Source: Dasypus novemcinctus (Eukaryota; Chordata; Mammalia; Cingulata; Dasypodidae). From it: a DNA stretch of 64,000 nucleotides. A program made the translations under genes and the position numbers. The DNA lies in contig NC_080677.1 of NCBI RefSeq assembly GCF_030445035.2, positions 152,335,169-152,399,168 of the forward strand, in the 5' to 3' direction. The notes beneath the pieces are model-generated. The model saw only the letters and a list, made by a program, of their open reading frames with translations. It was not told where the DNA came from and searched no databases. Positions 1 to 13,225 of the stretch are shown in pieces; position 1 is the first letter of the stretch, and each line of letters begins with the position of its first letter.

Positions 1-319
1 CCTGCCCCAGGTGTACCTTTCCCCACACATCCACCTACCACTGACACCCACACCAGTGACCCTCCCCTGCCATAGATCCCAAAAGAATACTCCTACAATT
101 GTATTCTCAGCCACAGTCCTCAACCTTCCCAGAGTTCACTTGTTCCTTCCTCTGGCCTCCCCCCAGCTCCATGAATGGCCCACCCCAACCCCCAACCCCA
201 CTCACACTCACCCTCCAGCAGTGACTCCACTCACATCTCTGCACCACCAATACCTCTTCCACTGCCAAACCACCCCCATCCACCTTATCTTAGTGTCTGT
301 CCAGATTGAGCATCAGCTC
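1..319. other. Intergenic, pyrimidine/C-rich, no gene seen
   Basis: C- and CA-rich sequence with no splice-bounded coding exon that I recognise. A 115-codon open frame here is proline, threonine and histidine rich and looks like a composition artefact. It may be the degraded body of the L2 element whose 3' end follows. Confidence 0.4.
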
Positions 320-445
320 ACCATTCTCGGGTTTCTTAACTGCCTTACTAGATTGTAAACTCCTTGAGGAAAGTGACCGAATCTTAGAGATCTTTGGGTT
401 CTCTGGATTCCGGGCCCAGTGGTTTGCACACAATACGCATGCAGG
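320..445 (+). repeat. L2 LINE 3'-end fragment
   Basis: The stretch 'ctagattgtaaactccttgagg' followed by a degraded 'agtg...cacaca' motif matches the order of the L2 3' end, which runs (actagaatgtaagctccatgagg ... agtgcctggcacatag). Old and diverged, with edges approximate. Confidence 0.5.
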
Positions 446-2634
446 GAATGCTGGCTGCATGTTAGAATATGTAAACAGAACAGGGCGATCCAAGCCTGGC
501 TTACACTTTAGGAAATACAGTGGGGAATGAGAATAAAGGGGAGAGGAAAGGAAGAGACAGCTGGGGAGGTGAATTTCCCAACAAGAGCTGGGAGTTCTGG
601 TGAGGAATGACAGCCTTAAAAACATGTCACCCCATCTAACCACTGTGTCAGAACAGTTCTTGAATCCTCAGCACAATTTTGTATTCCCACTCCAGTGGCC
701 TCAGGTGCTGTTTTCATACATTGATCTCCCTAATTGTATCTCACTGCTCCTTTGAAATGTGATTTGCAAATCCAGCCACCGCTTCACCCACCTAAGTCTG
801 GACGACTGCCTGTTAATGAGACTGACTGGAGGCTTTGTGGACAGACTCTCCTTCGCCCTCATCTTGCTGGCTTGTGGCAAGGGGTTTTGTGCCACTGTTT
901 TGCCATAATATTTTGGGTAAAATGTTCAGTTGCCTCTTTGTGATTCTAGGCAGACAGAGGAGATCTGAGCTCAGTGTGTGAGAAAGGGCAGAGGATCTGT
1001 AATTTTCCTTAAAATGTTCTTGGCCAGAACCCTCAGTCTAATTTGTATGATGCATCACTTGACAATGTTTCGAAACACCACGCTGGCCCTACAAGCTAAT
1101 TTATGGAAATTACAAGCATGCGTGGAAGGGATCCTTTTTTTATATATATTATAAAACGGTTTGATGGTTTGAATTTTTGTTGGCTTTTTAGTCTCAAAGG
1201 GATGAGTGAGCCCAGGAACTTCCTAACATTCCCATATATCAGAATCTTGCAATATTTGGTTGTCTGGGAGTCCAAAGGCAGCAGAGCCTTTGAAAATGCC
1301 TCCTACATTCTGTTCAAAGTTTCTTTTTGATGATTTTATCTTTGTGATACCTTCAGAATTCTGTTTGTGAGTTTGTTATTTTGTTCACCTCGCTTCACAT
1401 TTCACTAACATCTCAGATAATATTTTCAGCCCAAAGTACCCTGAAGTCACATCAGTGAAATCCTTAATGAAAAGACATTAAAAGCAGCCTTCGGGGTCTG
1501 ACTTCATTCACCAGAAACACATTGTTACTGCAAAAAGTTTTAATTGAAAGGATTTTCTTTTTTCCAAAAATATATGTAATCATCTGATCTTGAAGTCTAA
1601 ATATATTCAACACCACAGACCCAAGGTTATCTTTGTAATGAAACAAATAACTACTGATTTGCTTAGCTTTGATGATAAATTCCACTTTCCCAGGCACTAG
1701 ATAAACTATTAATGATTTGCCTACTAGGAAATAAGGATGTTGCAATGGGTTTATCTTTATTTCATATGTAAGTAATTGCTATTTGATATCATATTTAAAT
1801 GAGTCTTGATAATCTTTTATCCCAAGAAAGGTAGCCTCTCATTAGTTTTTTGCCTAAATCAAGATTAATAAATAATAAAAATAAATATTTACTCCCTTCA
1901 ATAGATCCCTTCCCCAATTCTAGAAATCATAGAAACAAAAAACAAAACAGAAAGGCTTAACTGTTTCTTAAAATAATATATTATTCTCTCTTCTTCTCAA
2001 AAAACTTTAATCAGTTCCTTTCCTGGAATCTTCCTGTCATTAAAGTGCAGAATATCTACTTTTTATTCATTCATTCATACAACATTTTCCCAAGAAATTC
2101 TCATTTCTCCGTTCCAATTTTGGCTTTGCAAGCAAACCTGCTATTTATTTCTGGGACTGATCGATGTCTCTCAGCTTAACGCTCAAATAATTATATGCAA
2201 ACATCCAAAGAGCACAAATGTAGCAGCCTGACTGTTTAACTCAAATTCTAAATCACTAGTTATTCATGTTAATGGTTGTAATGAGTTTTTAAAGCATATA
2301 TTATCGTTATGCCTGAGGAGGCATTCACTGTTTCTTTTCCTCTGTAAATTTACAAATTCAATGGCATTCAATTTAGGCAAAACCATTTTGGTTGACCTGT
2401 GATTATCACAGGGCATTTGTTGTCTCATTCCATACCTCTCCACCACCTTTCTCCTGTGATGGTAACTTACAGAGAAGAGACAGCAGCAGAGGATCAAATG
2501 AACTATGAACCTTTCTCATTCTTTTCCATATCTTGTCCCCACACTGAGGCAGGATTAATTAGCAAGATCATAAAGGTGATGATTGCTTTCTGAATGGAGA
2601 GTTAGTGGCAGTGTGGACATGCTCCATGCCATCT

Positions 2635-2635
<1 letters not shown>
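446..2635. other. Intergenic, nothing recognised
   Basis: AT-rich unique-looking DNA. Open frames are short and lack any family signature. There is a weak ATTC-repeat run near 2065-2080 but no transposon I can name. Confidence 0.5.

Positions 2636-2668
<33 letters not shown>
2636..2668. repeat. (CA)n microsatellite
   Basis: About 16 dinucleotide units of CA with one TA interruption near the start. A typical mammalian microsatellite and probably length-polymorphic. The 'CVCVCV/THTHTH' open frames over it are artefacts. Confidence 0.95.
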
Positions 2669-5600
2669 GCTCTGTTACTGCTCTCTGATCTCTGGCCCAG
2701 GTGCAATAACCCCAACAGTTTATCTGGATCAATGGAAGAAAAACGAGTGTTTCCTTCTGCAGCAAGTCAGCTCATTCAGAGAATGGAAGAGTGGAAGTCA
2801 GGGCGCGGTGCCTGTCTTTGAGCTCCTCCCCTAAAGAATGCCAACAGCAGCCCGTCACCAGGCTCTGTATCCCCCCTCCCCCTCCCCCATAGGCCTGCCT
2901 CTCCCAAGTCACTGCCAAGCCATGCCATCAGGACACGTGGGGCAGCACAAACTCAGGGGCACCTGCTCAGACCTGCAGGGGAGCCAGTCACAACCTCAAA
3001 AGGCCACCTTGCTTTAGCACACGCTTCTCTCTCACTCCCTCTCTCACTCGCGCTTGCTCTCTCTCCTGCTCCCAGCCAGGACTCCTGTATCCTTGTCCAT
3101 GAGTGCCAACCCTTTGATTTCCTTTAGGCTGCCTTTACTCAAGGCTTGGTTTATCTGCCATATGTCCCCACCTACTGCTTCAGGAATCTCTCCTATTTCT
3201 TTTTCTACCTTGCAGAATCCGCCACGCAGACTTCCCCAATACAGCATCCACTCCTAATTTCTGGTCTGTGCAGTGACAATTGTACCTGTTACTCTGCAAA
3301 GAATCCCCTTGTAAAGCGTATCTTAAACTCTGAGCGGCAGGCAATGGCAGAATATTTGATGAGAGGGGTATTTGTGAGGATCATCTAGCTGTGACATCTT
3401 CCATCTCCCTAATTGGCCACTGGGATATCCCTGCTGTCTGATGCTAGGCAAACATTTGGAGTAAGTCAAAAAGGCCAACCTTCCCAACGCCAATTCTTCC
3501 ATCAAAGTTCGACTGGATTAACAGGCAAACATTCAGGCTTCACCTTCCACTCTGGTTATCTTCTGAACTATATTAACTGAAGCTGGACCCTGGAACTGAA
3601 ATAGCTGTCCTGCCTGCCGGACCACTGAGGTCTCGGTTGGAAGTTGTCTCCATCAAAGACAGAAGGTCTTCAGGACGTTCTTGTGGCTGTCTCCAACATC
3701 ATTCCAAAAAAGAGCTCCTTTGGCACTGAAATAGAGGCCAGATTTGGTATTCAACAGCATAAAGGCTTCACTCCCCTTCCTGCCAACTGGAGGCATCTCT
3801 ATAGCTGCAAAGGACAAGAATATTCAGGAACTGCCAAGTCTCAATGAATCCGTCCCCAAAAGCCATAGTAAAAATTATGAGGGCACTATCAGGCCAAGAA
3901 CATCCAGTGCAAAAACAGTGGTCATTTTAAATGTAAATTTCATGGCCTTTAAGTTACAAAAGGAACAAACAAATTAGTGGAGCATTTAGACCCAAAGAAA
4001 TTCGTCTGGAATTTAGAAAGAAAGTGGGACAAATACATTTAAAGGTTTTCAGCAAAAATGGACGTTTCTCTCTAAAACACAAGTCTTGCATTTCATTCAA
4101 CTTCTTCTCCTTAAATGATCAAAAAATGTTCCATTATGAATGTCGTGGAAACTTGATGAACTATTGTTTTTGGCTTATTTGCAAGAAAGCAATAAAGTTG
4201 CCTTTTCTTGGCTGTTATCTAGATGGTTGTCATCATCTATGACGTTACATGAAACTGCAGTGTATTATCTTTAATTTCATTTTTGCCAACTGATAGCCAT
4301 AAGAAAATCTCCTCTTTAACTCTTGGTGAGTTATTTCACTTTGAGTCTCTCCCTTGCTATGATTTCGGCTCTTGGGGGAAAGGGATTGAGACTCTCAGGA
4401 GATTGGCCAGGGCGAAGGATCCCAGCCCAGCAGATGGAGGCATGATAAAGCCCTGGGAAACCTATAAAAAGTATTTAAGTATCTTAAGCCCTATTATCAC
4501 TCATAACCTACATTAGAGTAATGAGGGAATTCCAACATGCTGGGCAGTTTGGTGGCCATTTCCTATCCTCTGGTCACAGCATTTTTTGGCAGCCAGAAGC
4601 AGGAAGCTGACCTTGCCCGTGTTATAAGCTGTTGTGTCAGTTCATGGTGTCTGATGTGGATGGCTGGTCTGTCCGAAGAAGAAAAGGGTTTGGGCTCTTC
4701 CAGAGTGTTGCCTGAGCTCAGGGGATATTGGCCAAAGAACTAAGTAGGGCTCATGATGGCAACAGAAGGACAAAAGTGTTATTAAAACCATTTCCGGTGT
4801 TCGAATCCCATGCAAGATTAGATGATGGCTGTGAGACCTTAAGAGGAGGCGGTTTCGTGTCTGTCCTAGAAAAGCACCCTGAGGGAGAAGCACCATGCCG
4901 AGCCTAATGTGGGGTCAGGGCAGAAAACTACCAGGACCTGGGCGGCGGCAGGTCAAGGAAGGAGGCGGGAGAAGAATTGGGAGAAAGTGCCCACAGCATG
5001 TGCAGAGGGGAACTTCAGCTTACAGAGCAGGGCTGCTCCCAGGCTCTGTCTGTCCTCCATCCTTCAGGGTTCTCCTTCTTAGAGAACCTCATTTTAGATG
5101 ACACGTTAAAACTGAGAGCCCCATTTCACTAAAAGGCCCACCTGGGCAACAAGACGCCTGACCCTCCGTGGTGGCCGAGGATGCCAAGGGGCTGTATGGT
5201 AGGAGCTCACAGATTGAGGCTAGTGCAGTTGTGTTTGGAATGGGTGCTGGGGTGGAGGTGGAGGCACCCCAGAAATTGTGGAATCTGACTCCAGTTTTGC
5301 AAGTAAGATGGGAAGATGTGTTCACGACGGCAGGCTTGCCAGAAGACCCCAGGTCGTTTGGCCCTCTCTGTTCTGTAGCATCACCTCCCCGAGGCTCAGA
5401 TTTCTGAGGAGTAATGAGACTAATGGAATTAGACAACTCCTAACCCAATTTCTCATTCCTCAATAAGATCAGGAAGGGAAACGTGAAGTCAGGATGTGCG
5501 TGACAACTAGACAGGGCAGTTCGGAGGAGACTGAGGGGAGACAGGGCCTTGTGCTGGCATCTGTCAGGGAGGCAGCTTCTGTCCGGGCCGGGAGTATGTG

Positions 5601-6399
5601 GAGGGCAAGGGAATGGCTGAGGGCCGCACACAGGCCTGAGGGCAAGCGGGCAGTCCAGGCTGCTGCTCAGAGGGCCCCTCACTCTTCCCGGCCCAGGCTC
5701 TCGGCTCTTCAGCTGTGTGGAAACACCAAAGAATGCCCTAACTTGGCTTGGTCCCCGAGACAGGCAGTGCCTCATCAGTGCCGATAAATGCTGCTTATAA
5801 CAAATGCTGGGTGTGGACAACTCTGAACGAGGATTTCGAGAATCAAGTGGATTTCACCTTTATAACCAACTAAATGATGTTTAATTATTGAGAAGAATGT
5901 ATGGATGTATTAGCTGGGTCACTGGATACACATAACAAAATGAATTAGAGCTACTTTTCATCCAAAAGGGGGGCAAGAGGGAAGGAAATGTGCCATCACC
6001 TCCCAAGTCACTCTTAGAGGACCTAGGGTCCAAGACTTTGGGCTTCACCGAGGGCCTGGGGATGGCCAGAACCCTCCACCTGTGTCTCTGTTCTGCTCTG
6101 GACCAACTCTGCTGCTTTTCTCTCTCTGCAGATCACATGGGGCAGGAGTCCCCAGGTCCCCAGGTCCCAGAGCAGCCATAGCAGATTCTGAGGGGCTGGT
6201 GCTCAGGTTTCATGCAAACACCAAGTGGAGAATGTGCTCCTGCCAAGGAGGTTCCGGGGCCACCCTGGCTGCAAGGTCTCTGGCCGGGCAACAGTGATGG
6301 GTCAGGTACGAGGCAGACCGTTCCCAGAAAAGAGGTGCTGGAGGGCCCGGGAGAACCAGTAGCAACTCTCTGAAGGAGCTCAAGGCTGGGACCCTCAAG
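2669..6399. other. Intergenic, nothing recognised
   Basis: No coding exon or clear transposon seen. Pyrimidine tracts (C/T with few purines) lie at about 2869-2890 and 3023-3066. The GC-richer part at 4.9-5.8 kb gives several overlapping open frames on both strands without protein-family signatures. Confidence 0.45.
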
Positions 6400-6530
6400 G
6401 TCTTCTAGGCCAAACCAACCATTTAGTAAAGAAGCAACCTGAGGCTCCAAGACGAGAAAAGTTTGCCCCAAGTTACCCAACTCGTAAATTGCAGAGCCCA
6501 GACGGAACCGAGGCCCTCCTATTCCATCCT
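6400..6530 (-). repeat. MIR/MIR3-type SINE fragment
   Basis: Antisense MIR order is visible: 'acctgaggctccaagacgag', then 'ttgccccaagttacccaactcgtaaattgcagagccc', then a degraded 'gaaccgaggcc'. Diverged and ancient. Confidence 0.55.
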
Positions 6531-6534
6531 TCTT

Positions 6535-6700
6535 TCATTCACTCAACTCCTGTTGACCTACAGCCAGTCAGTCCAGCACATGGTAGGCCCTGAGAAGGGA
6601 CTGGAAACATGACTATGCTGCAAACTAGGCAGGATCTCCACCGTCTTGGAGCTTTCAGATCTATAGGGATAGATCACACAAACATGAAAATACAACGCTG
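6535..6700 (-). repeat. L2 LINE 3'-end fragment
   Basis: Reads as the antisense L2 tail: 'ttcactcaac...', 'gtccagcacatggtaggccctgagaagg', then 'tcttggagctttcagatct'. The sense L2 tail is (aatgtaagctccatgagg...cagcgcctagaacagtgcctggcacatag...aataaat). Old fragment. Confidence 0.5.
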
Positions 6701-9700
6701 AGGCGTGCTGTGAAAGCTCCATATTGCTAATCCCCGTTTTGCTATTATTTCATGTTATTAGTCAGGTCTGTGCATTCCATGCTAAAAAGGAAGAAGAATT
6801 GCATCCAAAGTAAACTTTGCCACCTATAATTTGGGTCCATCCACGTCGGCTCTGTAGATCCAGTGTGCCATTTAAGAATCTTGAGGAAGGGATCTAAAGC
6901 AGCCCTGCCTGGGTCCCAGTCCCCAAACGGTGTCATCGCTCATCCCCAACAGCTTTTCATCAACTGACCTTTATGTTGTGTAATTGATGTCGACTAAACC
7001 TTTGAAAACAATGGAGATATTTTGTCAACTCAAAATACACAACCTTTTTCAAAGATTCTGACAGTGCTCCTCTCCTAGATATTTCTTTTTCAGACATTTG
7101 TGACTCCTCAACTAAGATGTTGTCATCAAAAATGTAAAAGCCTATGAAAAATTAAAACGGCTCTGCTTTGGCTGTGGTCCTCAGCTGGAATGATATCATC
7201 ACATGTCTTCACTTCTCTTGTATGGATGGAATTGTACTTCGGGGATTTTTTTTTTCCTTTTTTTTTTTTTCCTTTTTGACTAAAACCATGTCAATTTCAA
7301 AGTCTCCAGCTGCCTTTCTTCTTAAGGAAGTACTTTTGATTTTCATATGTCATTGTTCTCTCCTATTATAATGCTGCAGGCTCCTTCTCTAAACAAGTGC
7401 CGTTTGGAATCTTTTCTTCCGTTCCGTGAAACACAAATTGAGTTGGGAAAAAAAAAAAATCCAAAATAGCATCCTTCTATTTTTGCAGTTTTGTATGATT
7501 ATAACATGCTAGAAATGTCACTATAATTATAGCAACAAATTATTTCAACAATCCTCACAAGTGATACTATTTATGGAAAATCTGAAAAGTATACAGAGGA
7601 TGAATCCACCCTGGCAGAAAACCTGCTAGTGGCTGCATGCAGGAGCCAGGGCTGGAGCAGTACCCAGAGCCCCAGGTGATCAGATGTGTTCTGTTTGGAA
7701 ACAAGCGGCTCCATGAGTCTTCATTCAAATGTAGAACAGGAATGGGATAAATAAAAGAAGATGTTTAAATGATTAAGACTTGGCATTTCTTGTGCATTCC
7801 TATTGTGTTAGGTACTACGCAAAAAATTACACTCCCTGCTTAACTCTTTCTCAAGACTTGAAAATGATTGCTCTGTTAGACCTCCAGGTTTGGGGTGGGA
7901 GGAGGATATAATTCAATCTATTATTATGTGCCTCCCTCACTTTTTTTTTTTTCATTTCATTTTGAGCAGGGTAAAAGGAGTTGACTGGGATTGCTTGTTT
8001 GCTATTGATTTTTCCTTTTTTATTTTTAGTCTTTCATTTTATGGTTTTTATATAGTTTTGCTTAACAAAGCTGTAAATTCGGGGATGAAATATATTTCGC
8101 AGTTGCTCTTCAACCTCTGCTGCTAGGATACATTTGCAGAACTTAAATTTATCTCAAAATCGGGCTTGGGATGGGGTTCAAAGAAGAAAGAAATCACTTA
8201 ACCATAAGTAGTCCCTCAGCAAATCACACTGGCTCCCAGATCATCTGCATTTTTGCATATTGGTTGATCCCACTCTCTTCCTGGGTCACTGATTGGAGTT
8301 GACAGTGCTGCGTTCTGAGGATGAGGGGTAGGAGCTGAACCATCTCTGCCCAGAAGTTGATCCCTGTGCCCTGGGAGGCCTCCCAGTAAGGTGTGAGCTC
8401 CACTGTGGGAACTGATGGTGACAAGGGTATGTTTGACTTTTTTCAGCTGACAAAGAAGTCCCCGATCATCCTAACATCTGCAAACACCTGCCTTGATGTC
8501 ATTAAATGTTGGAACTCTCATATTTCAGACCCAATCAAGGTTTGCTTTTGGTAAGCTCTGCCTTCCTGGCATGGATTAGTGCCTATAGTCTGTAAGGGTG
8601 ACCAGACCACTAGCTGGGAGAGCACAGACGCAGGGTGACACGGGAGGCAGGACACAGAGCTGAGCATTTGATGACTCTCTCCTGGGGCCCAGAAGCGACC
8701 TGTAGATGCACCTCACAGGTAAATGGCAAGTGCCAAGAAGTGCTGCAAAGGCAGGGGCCAATGACTTCCTGAGAGAACCGCCAGGTGCTTCTTCTGGGCC
8801 TGGTAAAGACCAGACCAAGAGAGGAAAAACAACAACAGGAAAACAACCCCAAGAACACGTGTGCAACAGGGACTGCAGCCGTGGCTCCATTTGGAATGAA
8901 TAAACATGTGTTCATCATTAGGGCTTGAAATGGATCCCAGAGCACGTTGCATTAGAGCTACAGATGTGAACAATGAAGCATCACACAGACAATAGCTGTA
9001 AATACTCAGATGGCGGCAAAGCCACCCCTCAGTCTGTGGAGGTCGGGCTGGGCTGGGGAGGACGATGTGGTGTCCTGGGTTGCGTTTAAGGAAGAAGGAA
9101 ATGAATTTTCTTTGGAGGCAGCGAGATGTTCTTTGGCAAGCAACCCACAGGCTTTGTAAGGGAGCTCCAGATGGATACTGAGAGTAAGATCCTAAACGTA
9201 GCAACAGCGTACCATTTGGACAGTACCTGACAGTGTTGGAGGAAGCCTGCAGAAGTGGCCCCTTCATTAAGCTAATAATACACTGGCTTATGTGGTTAAG
9301 GGAAGCCAAAGGCTCGGGATAATTTCACAAAAGGAAAAAAATTAGCTGCCATGGCAACCTGGACAACGACCGATCTTCTGGATGTGACAAGATTCCAGTC
9401 TGAATTACACAGTCACCATAAGCTCAGAAAGCAAAGTGGATTTAATTAGTTGGTTAAATCTGCCGCACAGGAAGGACAGCAACATTTGTCCTTTCATCGC
9501 TTTCCAAACTAACAGAGCATCACCAGAATGAGCGTTCCTAGAAAAGGAGCCTTGTTAGCTAAGCTTCAGATGGGAAATCCCCAAATTTGAATTCCCTCAA
9601 AATTCCAGAGAGTGCTCCAGCCCCAAATTAGCCATGACTGCTTGAAGGCTTCGTTATTTGTCATTTCTGAACATCAGGTCTTCAAATATCCCTCCCTGTA

Positions 9701-10150
9701 ACTGTGCATGGCAAGATTGCCGCCTTCTAATTTTAACAGTCTATTAAGATAATTTTAGCACAGGGATCTTCTCCATCTTATTAATCAAAATATATTTGGT
9801 AAGTACATATGGCATTGTATTGAGTATTAAATATAGCAAATTTCAAAAGAACAGATACCCGGGGACTAGGATTTTACTATCCAAGATAACATCCATGGCA
9901 TCATAGGCAAATCTGTAGAGGGATATTAAGGGCCCTGAAAATGATTCTAAAATAGGGGTTTTATAGTTCTGTTGCATATGGATTTGGTCTTCCTGGTTCC
10001 TCATTTCCCTGGCATCTTGACTGTGTTTAGACTATATCAGTACCAGCTTTGTGCCTTTTAAAGTTTTCCCCTTCCCCTCTCCCTCTCTGACCACTCTTGG
10101 GTCTCACTTGTCACTCCTCTTCTCTAATTCCCTTTCTAGCCATCATGAAT
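6701..10150. other. Intergenic, nothing recognised
   Basis: Unique-looking DNA with short T- and A-runs (about 7246-7272 and 7449-7461). The longest frame, on the minus strand at 8713-9309, shows no domain, signal or exon structure that I can support as a gene. Confidence 0.45.
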
Positions 10151-10154
10151 GCTG

Positions 10155-10630
10155 CTATAGAACCATGCTTTAGGTTGAATGGTGTGTTCTGAAAAAGGCA
10201 CACTCAAGTCCCACCCTCTAATTCTGTGGATATGACCTAATTTGGAAGTAGGGTACATGTAGGGAATGTGATTGGTTAAGATGAGGCCAAACTGGATTAG
10301 AGTGTGTTCAAATCCAGTGTGGCCATTGTCCTCACAAGAAGAGGGAATTTGGACACAAACACAGAGACAGGGAGGAACACCCCTGATGACAGAAGCAGAG
10401 AGTGAAGTGGTGCAACTGCAAGCCAAGGAACGCCAACGACTGCCCGCCCAGACCAGGAGCCAGGGAGACACAAGGAAGGACTTTCCCCCACAGGTTTCAG
10501 AGGGGGCATGGCCCTGCCAATACCTCGATTTTGGATCTCTGTCCCTCAGAACGGTGAGACAGTGTGTTCCTGTCACTGTAAGCCACCCACTTGGTGCACC
10601 TTGTTACAGCAGGTTCCAGGAACTGACATA
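10155..10630 (+). repeat. MaLR LTR (MLT1-type)
   Basis: The order of motifs is that of an MLT1-like LTR: 'ttaggttgaatg', 'aattctgtggatatgacctaatttgg', 'ttaagatgaggccaaactgg', 'gacagaagcagagagtgaagtg', 'caagccaaggaacgccaacgac', 'ggcatggccctgccaatacctcgattttgga', ending 'taagccacccacttggtg...ttacagcag'. No open reading frame is expected; this is a non-autonomous endogenous-retrovirus-like LTR relic. Confidence 0.75.
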
Positions 10631-11479
10631 GCCCTCGAGCTCAACTTTCTCCAACTTACTATTTGATGTTTTCATGTCTCCCAAAGTGGCTTCACTTATC
10701 TAAAACTGAATACTTCTCCCCTTTTCCTTTAGTTCCTTAGCTTTACTTCAATCTCACCAGCATTCTTCTGGGACTTCCAAGCTTGTAATCTCAAAATTGG
10801 TTTTACCTGTAAGTCCCATATCTAATCTGTCACCAAGTTCTGGTAGTTCTTCCTTCAGACTTTCTCTCAACCTTATGCACATCTTTTATCCTTCAGCACG
10901 CCTTGGAATATGTGCTTTTTGACAAACCTCCTCAGGTAATAAGCAATAGAAAGTCAAAACTATTCTCAATAAGGGAGGATTGATTGTAAAGATTCAGAAG
11001 AACCTCATGGAACTCAAAGCAGGGAGCAAAGTCCAGCTCACAGGACTGGAGTTGAGGATGGGGAAAATGTCAGGAACCAACAATAGCATTTCTTTTTTCC
11101 CAAGAGGGGCTTCATTCTCTTGCTTTGCTTGAAGGTCAACTCTCTCTGTTTATTGTCAACATTCAAATGACTACTAGTCATCAGGATATAATAGCTGCAC
11201 TTCTTGTCACCACCTGGCAACATGCCTGGGTCTCTAAATTTAAATTCTTAGGAGAAAGAATAGCTTGAACCAATGCACCTGGGTACCAAGAGCATGCATG
11301 CCTTTGGTTGCTGGACCAACCTCGGTTGCCTTAGGGTCAGGTACCAGGTACTCAGCCTTATTCAGCAAGTGGGATTGATAGGACTGCTACTGTTTTTAGA
11401 TTTGGTGGGCAGAGTCAGGTCTTTAGAAGGCACCATGGGAAAGATAGGATGAAATGATTCTCATCAAAAATATTTCCTA

Positions 11480-11800
11480 GAATACCCTTCCTTAGCCCAT
11501 GCCCTCAGAGTACCCTTCACCTTCATTCTTCTAATCCCAGAAAGTCACTCTTCTGTTCCACATTTCTCCCTAACCAAAACCAATCATGTCCTGTTCTGTG
11601 CTGTTACTCTTTCTTAGGTTCATTACAATTATTGCACATAAATCAGGAAATGGTAATTATTTATTTGCATGGCAGGTCCCCCACTGAACCATGAGTCTTT
11701 TAAGGTTAGGGTATGAACTTTATTCATCTCACTATTCCCAACATTAAGCACAATGTCTGGTAATAAGTGCTCAACAAATGTTATGTTGACTGAATTGATC
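11480..11800 (+). repeat. L2 LINE 3' end
   Basis: Sense L2 tail: 'actgaaccatgagtcttttaaggttaggg', 'attcccaacattaagcacaatgtctggtaataagtgctcaacaaatgtta'. The pyrimidine-rich sequence before it fits the end of the L2 3' portion. Confidence 0.6.
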
Positions 11801-11939
11801 TCAACATGCTAATTGATTAATTAATATTTATGAGTGAAGCCTCCCAAGTCTGTCCCTTCCTTTAGGGAAGGTATCGTAGGTAATGGAAAGGGCAGAAGTT
11901 GCAGTGAGAGGGAATAATTTAGAAGCACACACAGAAGTA

Positions 11940-12165
11940 TGGCTGGACCTTAAAAATACAGTCCTAAGTGAAAAAAGTAAAGAGAATGGGATAATCAATA
12001 TCATTTACACATATTAAAAATATGTGTACACGAAATACTAATTTTCCTTTTTCAAGAGAATCTATACACTATAAAAGCAAATACACCTCAAACTCACTAG
12101 AATTGTTGCCTATGAGAAGAGGGAATGGAGAGAGGGTATGGGGATTTAAAAAAAAATAAAATAAA
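11940..12165 (+). repeat. Probable old L1 (L1M-type) fragment
   Basis: 'cagtcctaagtgaaaaaagtaaag...', 'atatcatttacacatatt' and 'gttgcctatgagaagagggaatgga' resemble the L1M 3' segment (ttaagtgaaaaaagcaaggtgcag...accatttgtgta). It contains a perfect 10-bp-arm palindrome at 12006-12028 with a 3-bp centre. Confidence 0.35.
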
Positions 12166-12289
12166 ACTGATGAATAAGAAAAGGGCCTTGCAGAGAAAAT
12201 CAAAGTTGATACTGTGGCTTGAGCTGAGAAGAAAGGCAAGCTCACCCATCTGCATCTGATGTCAAAATAAAGACTGAAAAAGGGGGTGA

Positions 12290-12475
12290 ACTTTAGTATC
12301 ATAAAGTCTAGGTTCATATCCCAGTTCTTCTTTGTTAGTAACTTGCTACTGGGAAAATTACTTAAATCTCTTTCTAACTTAATTTCCCTATTTTAAAAAA
12401 TCAGGATATTATTATCAACTTTGTGCAGTTGCCTTGAAATTAAGTTATAAAATGAATAAAAAACACATCTACCTG
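12290..12475 (+). repeat. MIR SINE
   Basis: Sense MIR order: 'gtctaggttcatatcccagttct', 'taacttgctactgggaaaattacttaaatctct', 'taatttccctattttaaaaaatcaggatattattatca', 'gttgccttgaaattaagtta'. Clear though diverged. Confidence 0.7.
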
Positions 12476-12944
12476 CATTTGCCTATGGAGTCCTCCAGTT
12501 CAAATATACCCATGACCAAATCAATGCTTCACATTTTTCTATCGGTCCTCTCTTCTCATCGTAATATTTTTCCCAATTTATTGGGACTTGGGTAGCTGGT
12601 GATGGTAAGATGGGGGTCTCTTAAATCTTGCTATCCATAAATTTAACACAGTGAGGGAAGAGGTGGTGGGGGGAAATGGCCAGGAGAGGGCACAGTCAGT
12701 TCTTCTGTTCCTCAGGGGAGACCACGGAGTCGACTCTTGAGCATCTACCTTTTGTCCATCCTAAAGAATGACCTCATCTGTCACCTGGTGATCCACTGGT
12801 CAGTGCTTAGCAACTCAAAGTCAGTCTTATCAACTTTCTTTCATAAGCCTTCAGCTCTAGGTGAAATGATTCTGTTATCAGCCTTCCTTTAGGAGTTTTG
12901 AGATTTCCTAGATCTATGACTTTACAGAAGATATTCCACACTTG

Positions 12945-13225
12945 TACTGTCTTTTCCTCTTGAACCCTGTATCAATATCAACCATTCTTCAGGGCCTAGT
13001 TATAACCTCGCCTTCTGGAGGAAGCGTCCCTAGATCACTTCCAACTCAAAGTAAGCTCCCCTTTAAGACTATCACACTTATTTGGCATTACATACTGCTT
13101 TATCGTAAGTTGAAGTCATCAGTTCCATCTGAGTTATACTTACACATGTGTAGATTTTTATTTTTATGCTATCTTTGTGCTTAGACAGTGACTTTTACGG
13201 AGCAAACCCTCAAAAAACATATTGT
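12945..13225 (+). repeat. L2 LINE 3' portion
   Basis: 'ttcagggcctagttataacctcgccttctggaggaagcgtccctagatcac' matches the L2 'caaatgtcacctcctc.aggaagccttccctgacc' block, followed by a degraded tail with 'ttagacagtgacttttacgg'. Confidence 0.5.

Noticed and set aside
8713-9309. 198-codon minus-strand open frame in intergenic DNA
   Set aside because: Longest frame outside the GC-rich part, but no domain and no paralogue or gene that I recognise. Overlapping frames of about 100 codons occur in the other minus-strand frame, so chance is the simpler explanation.
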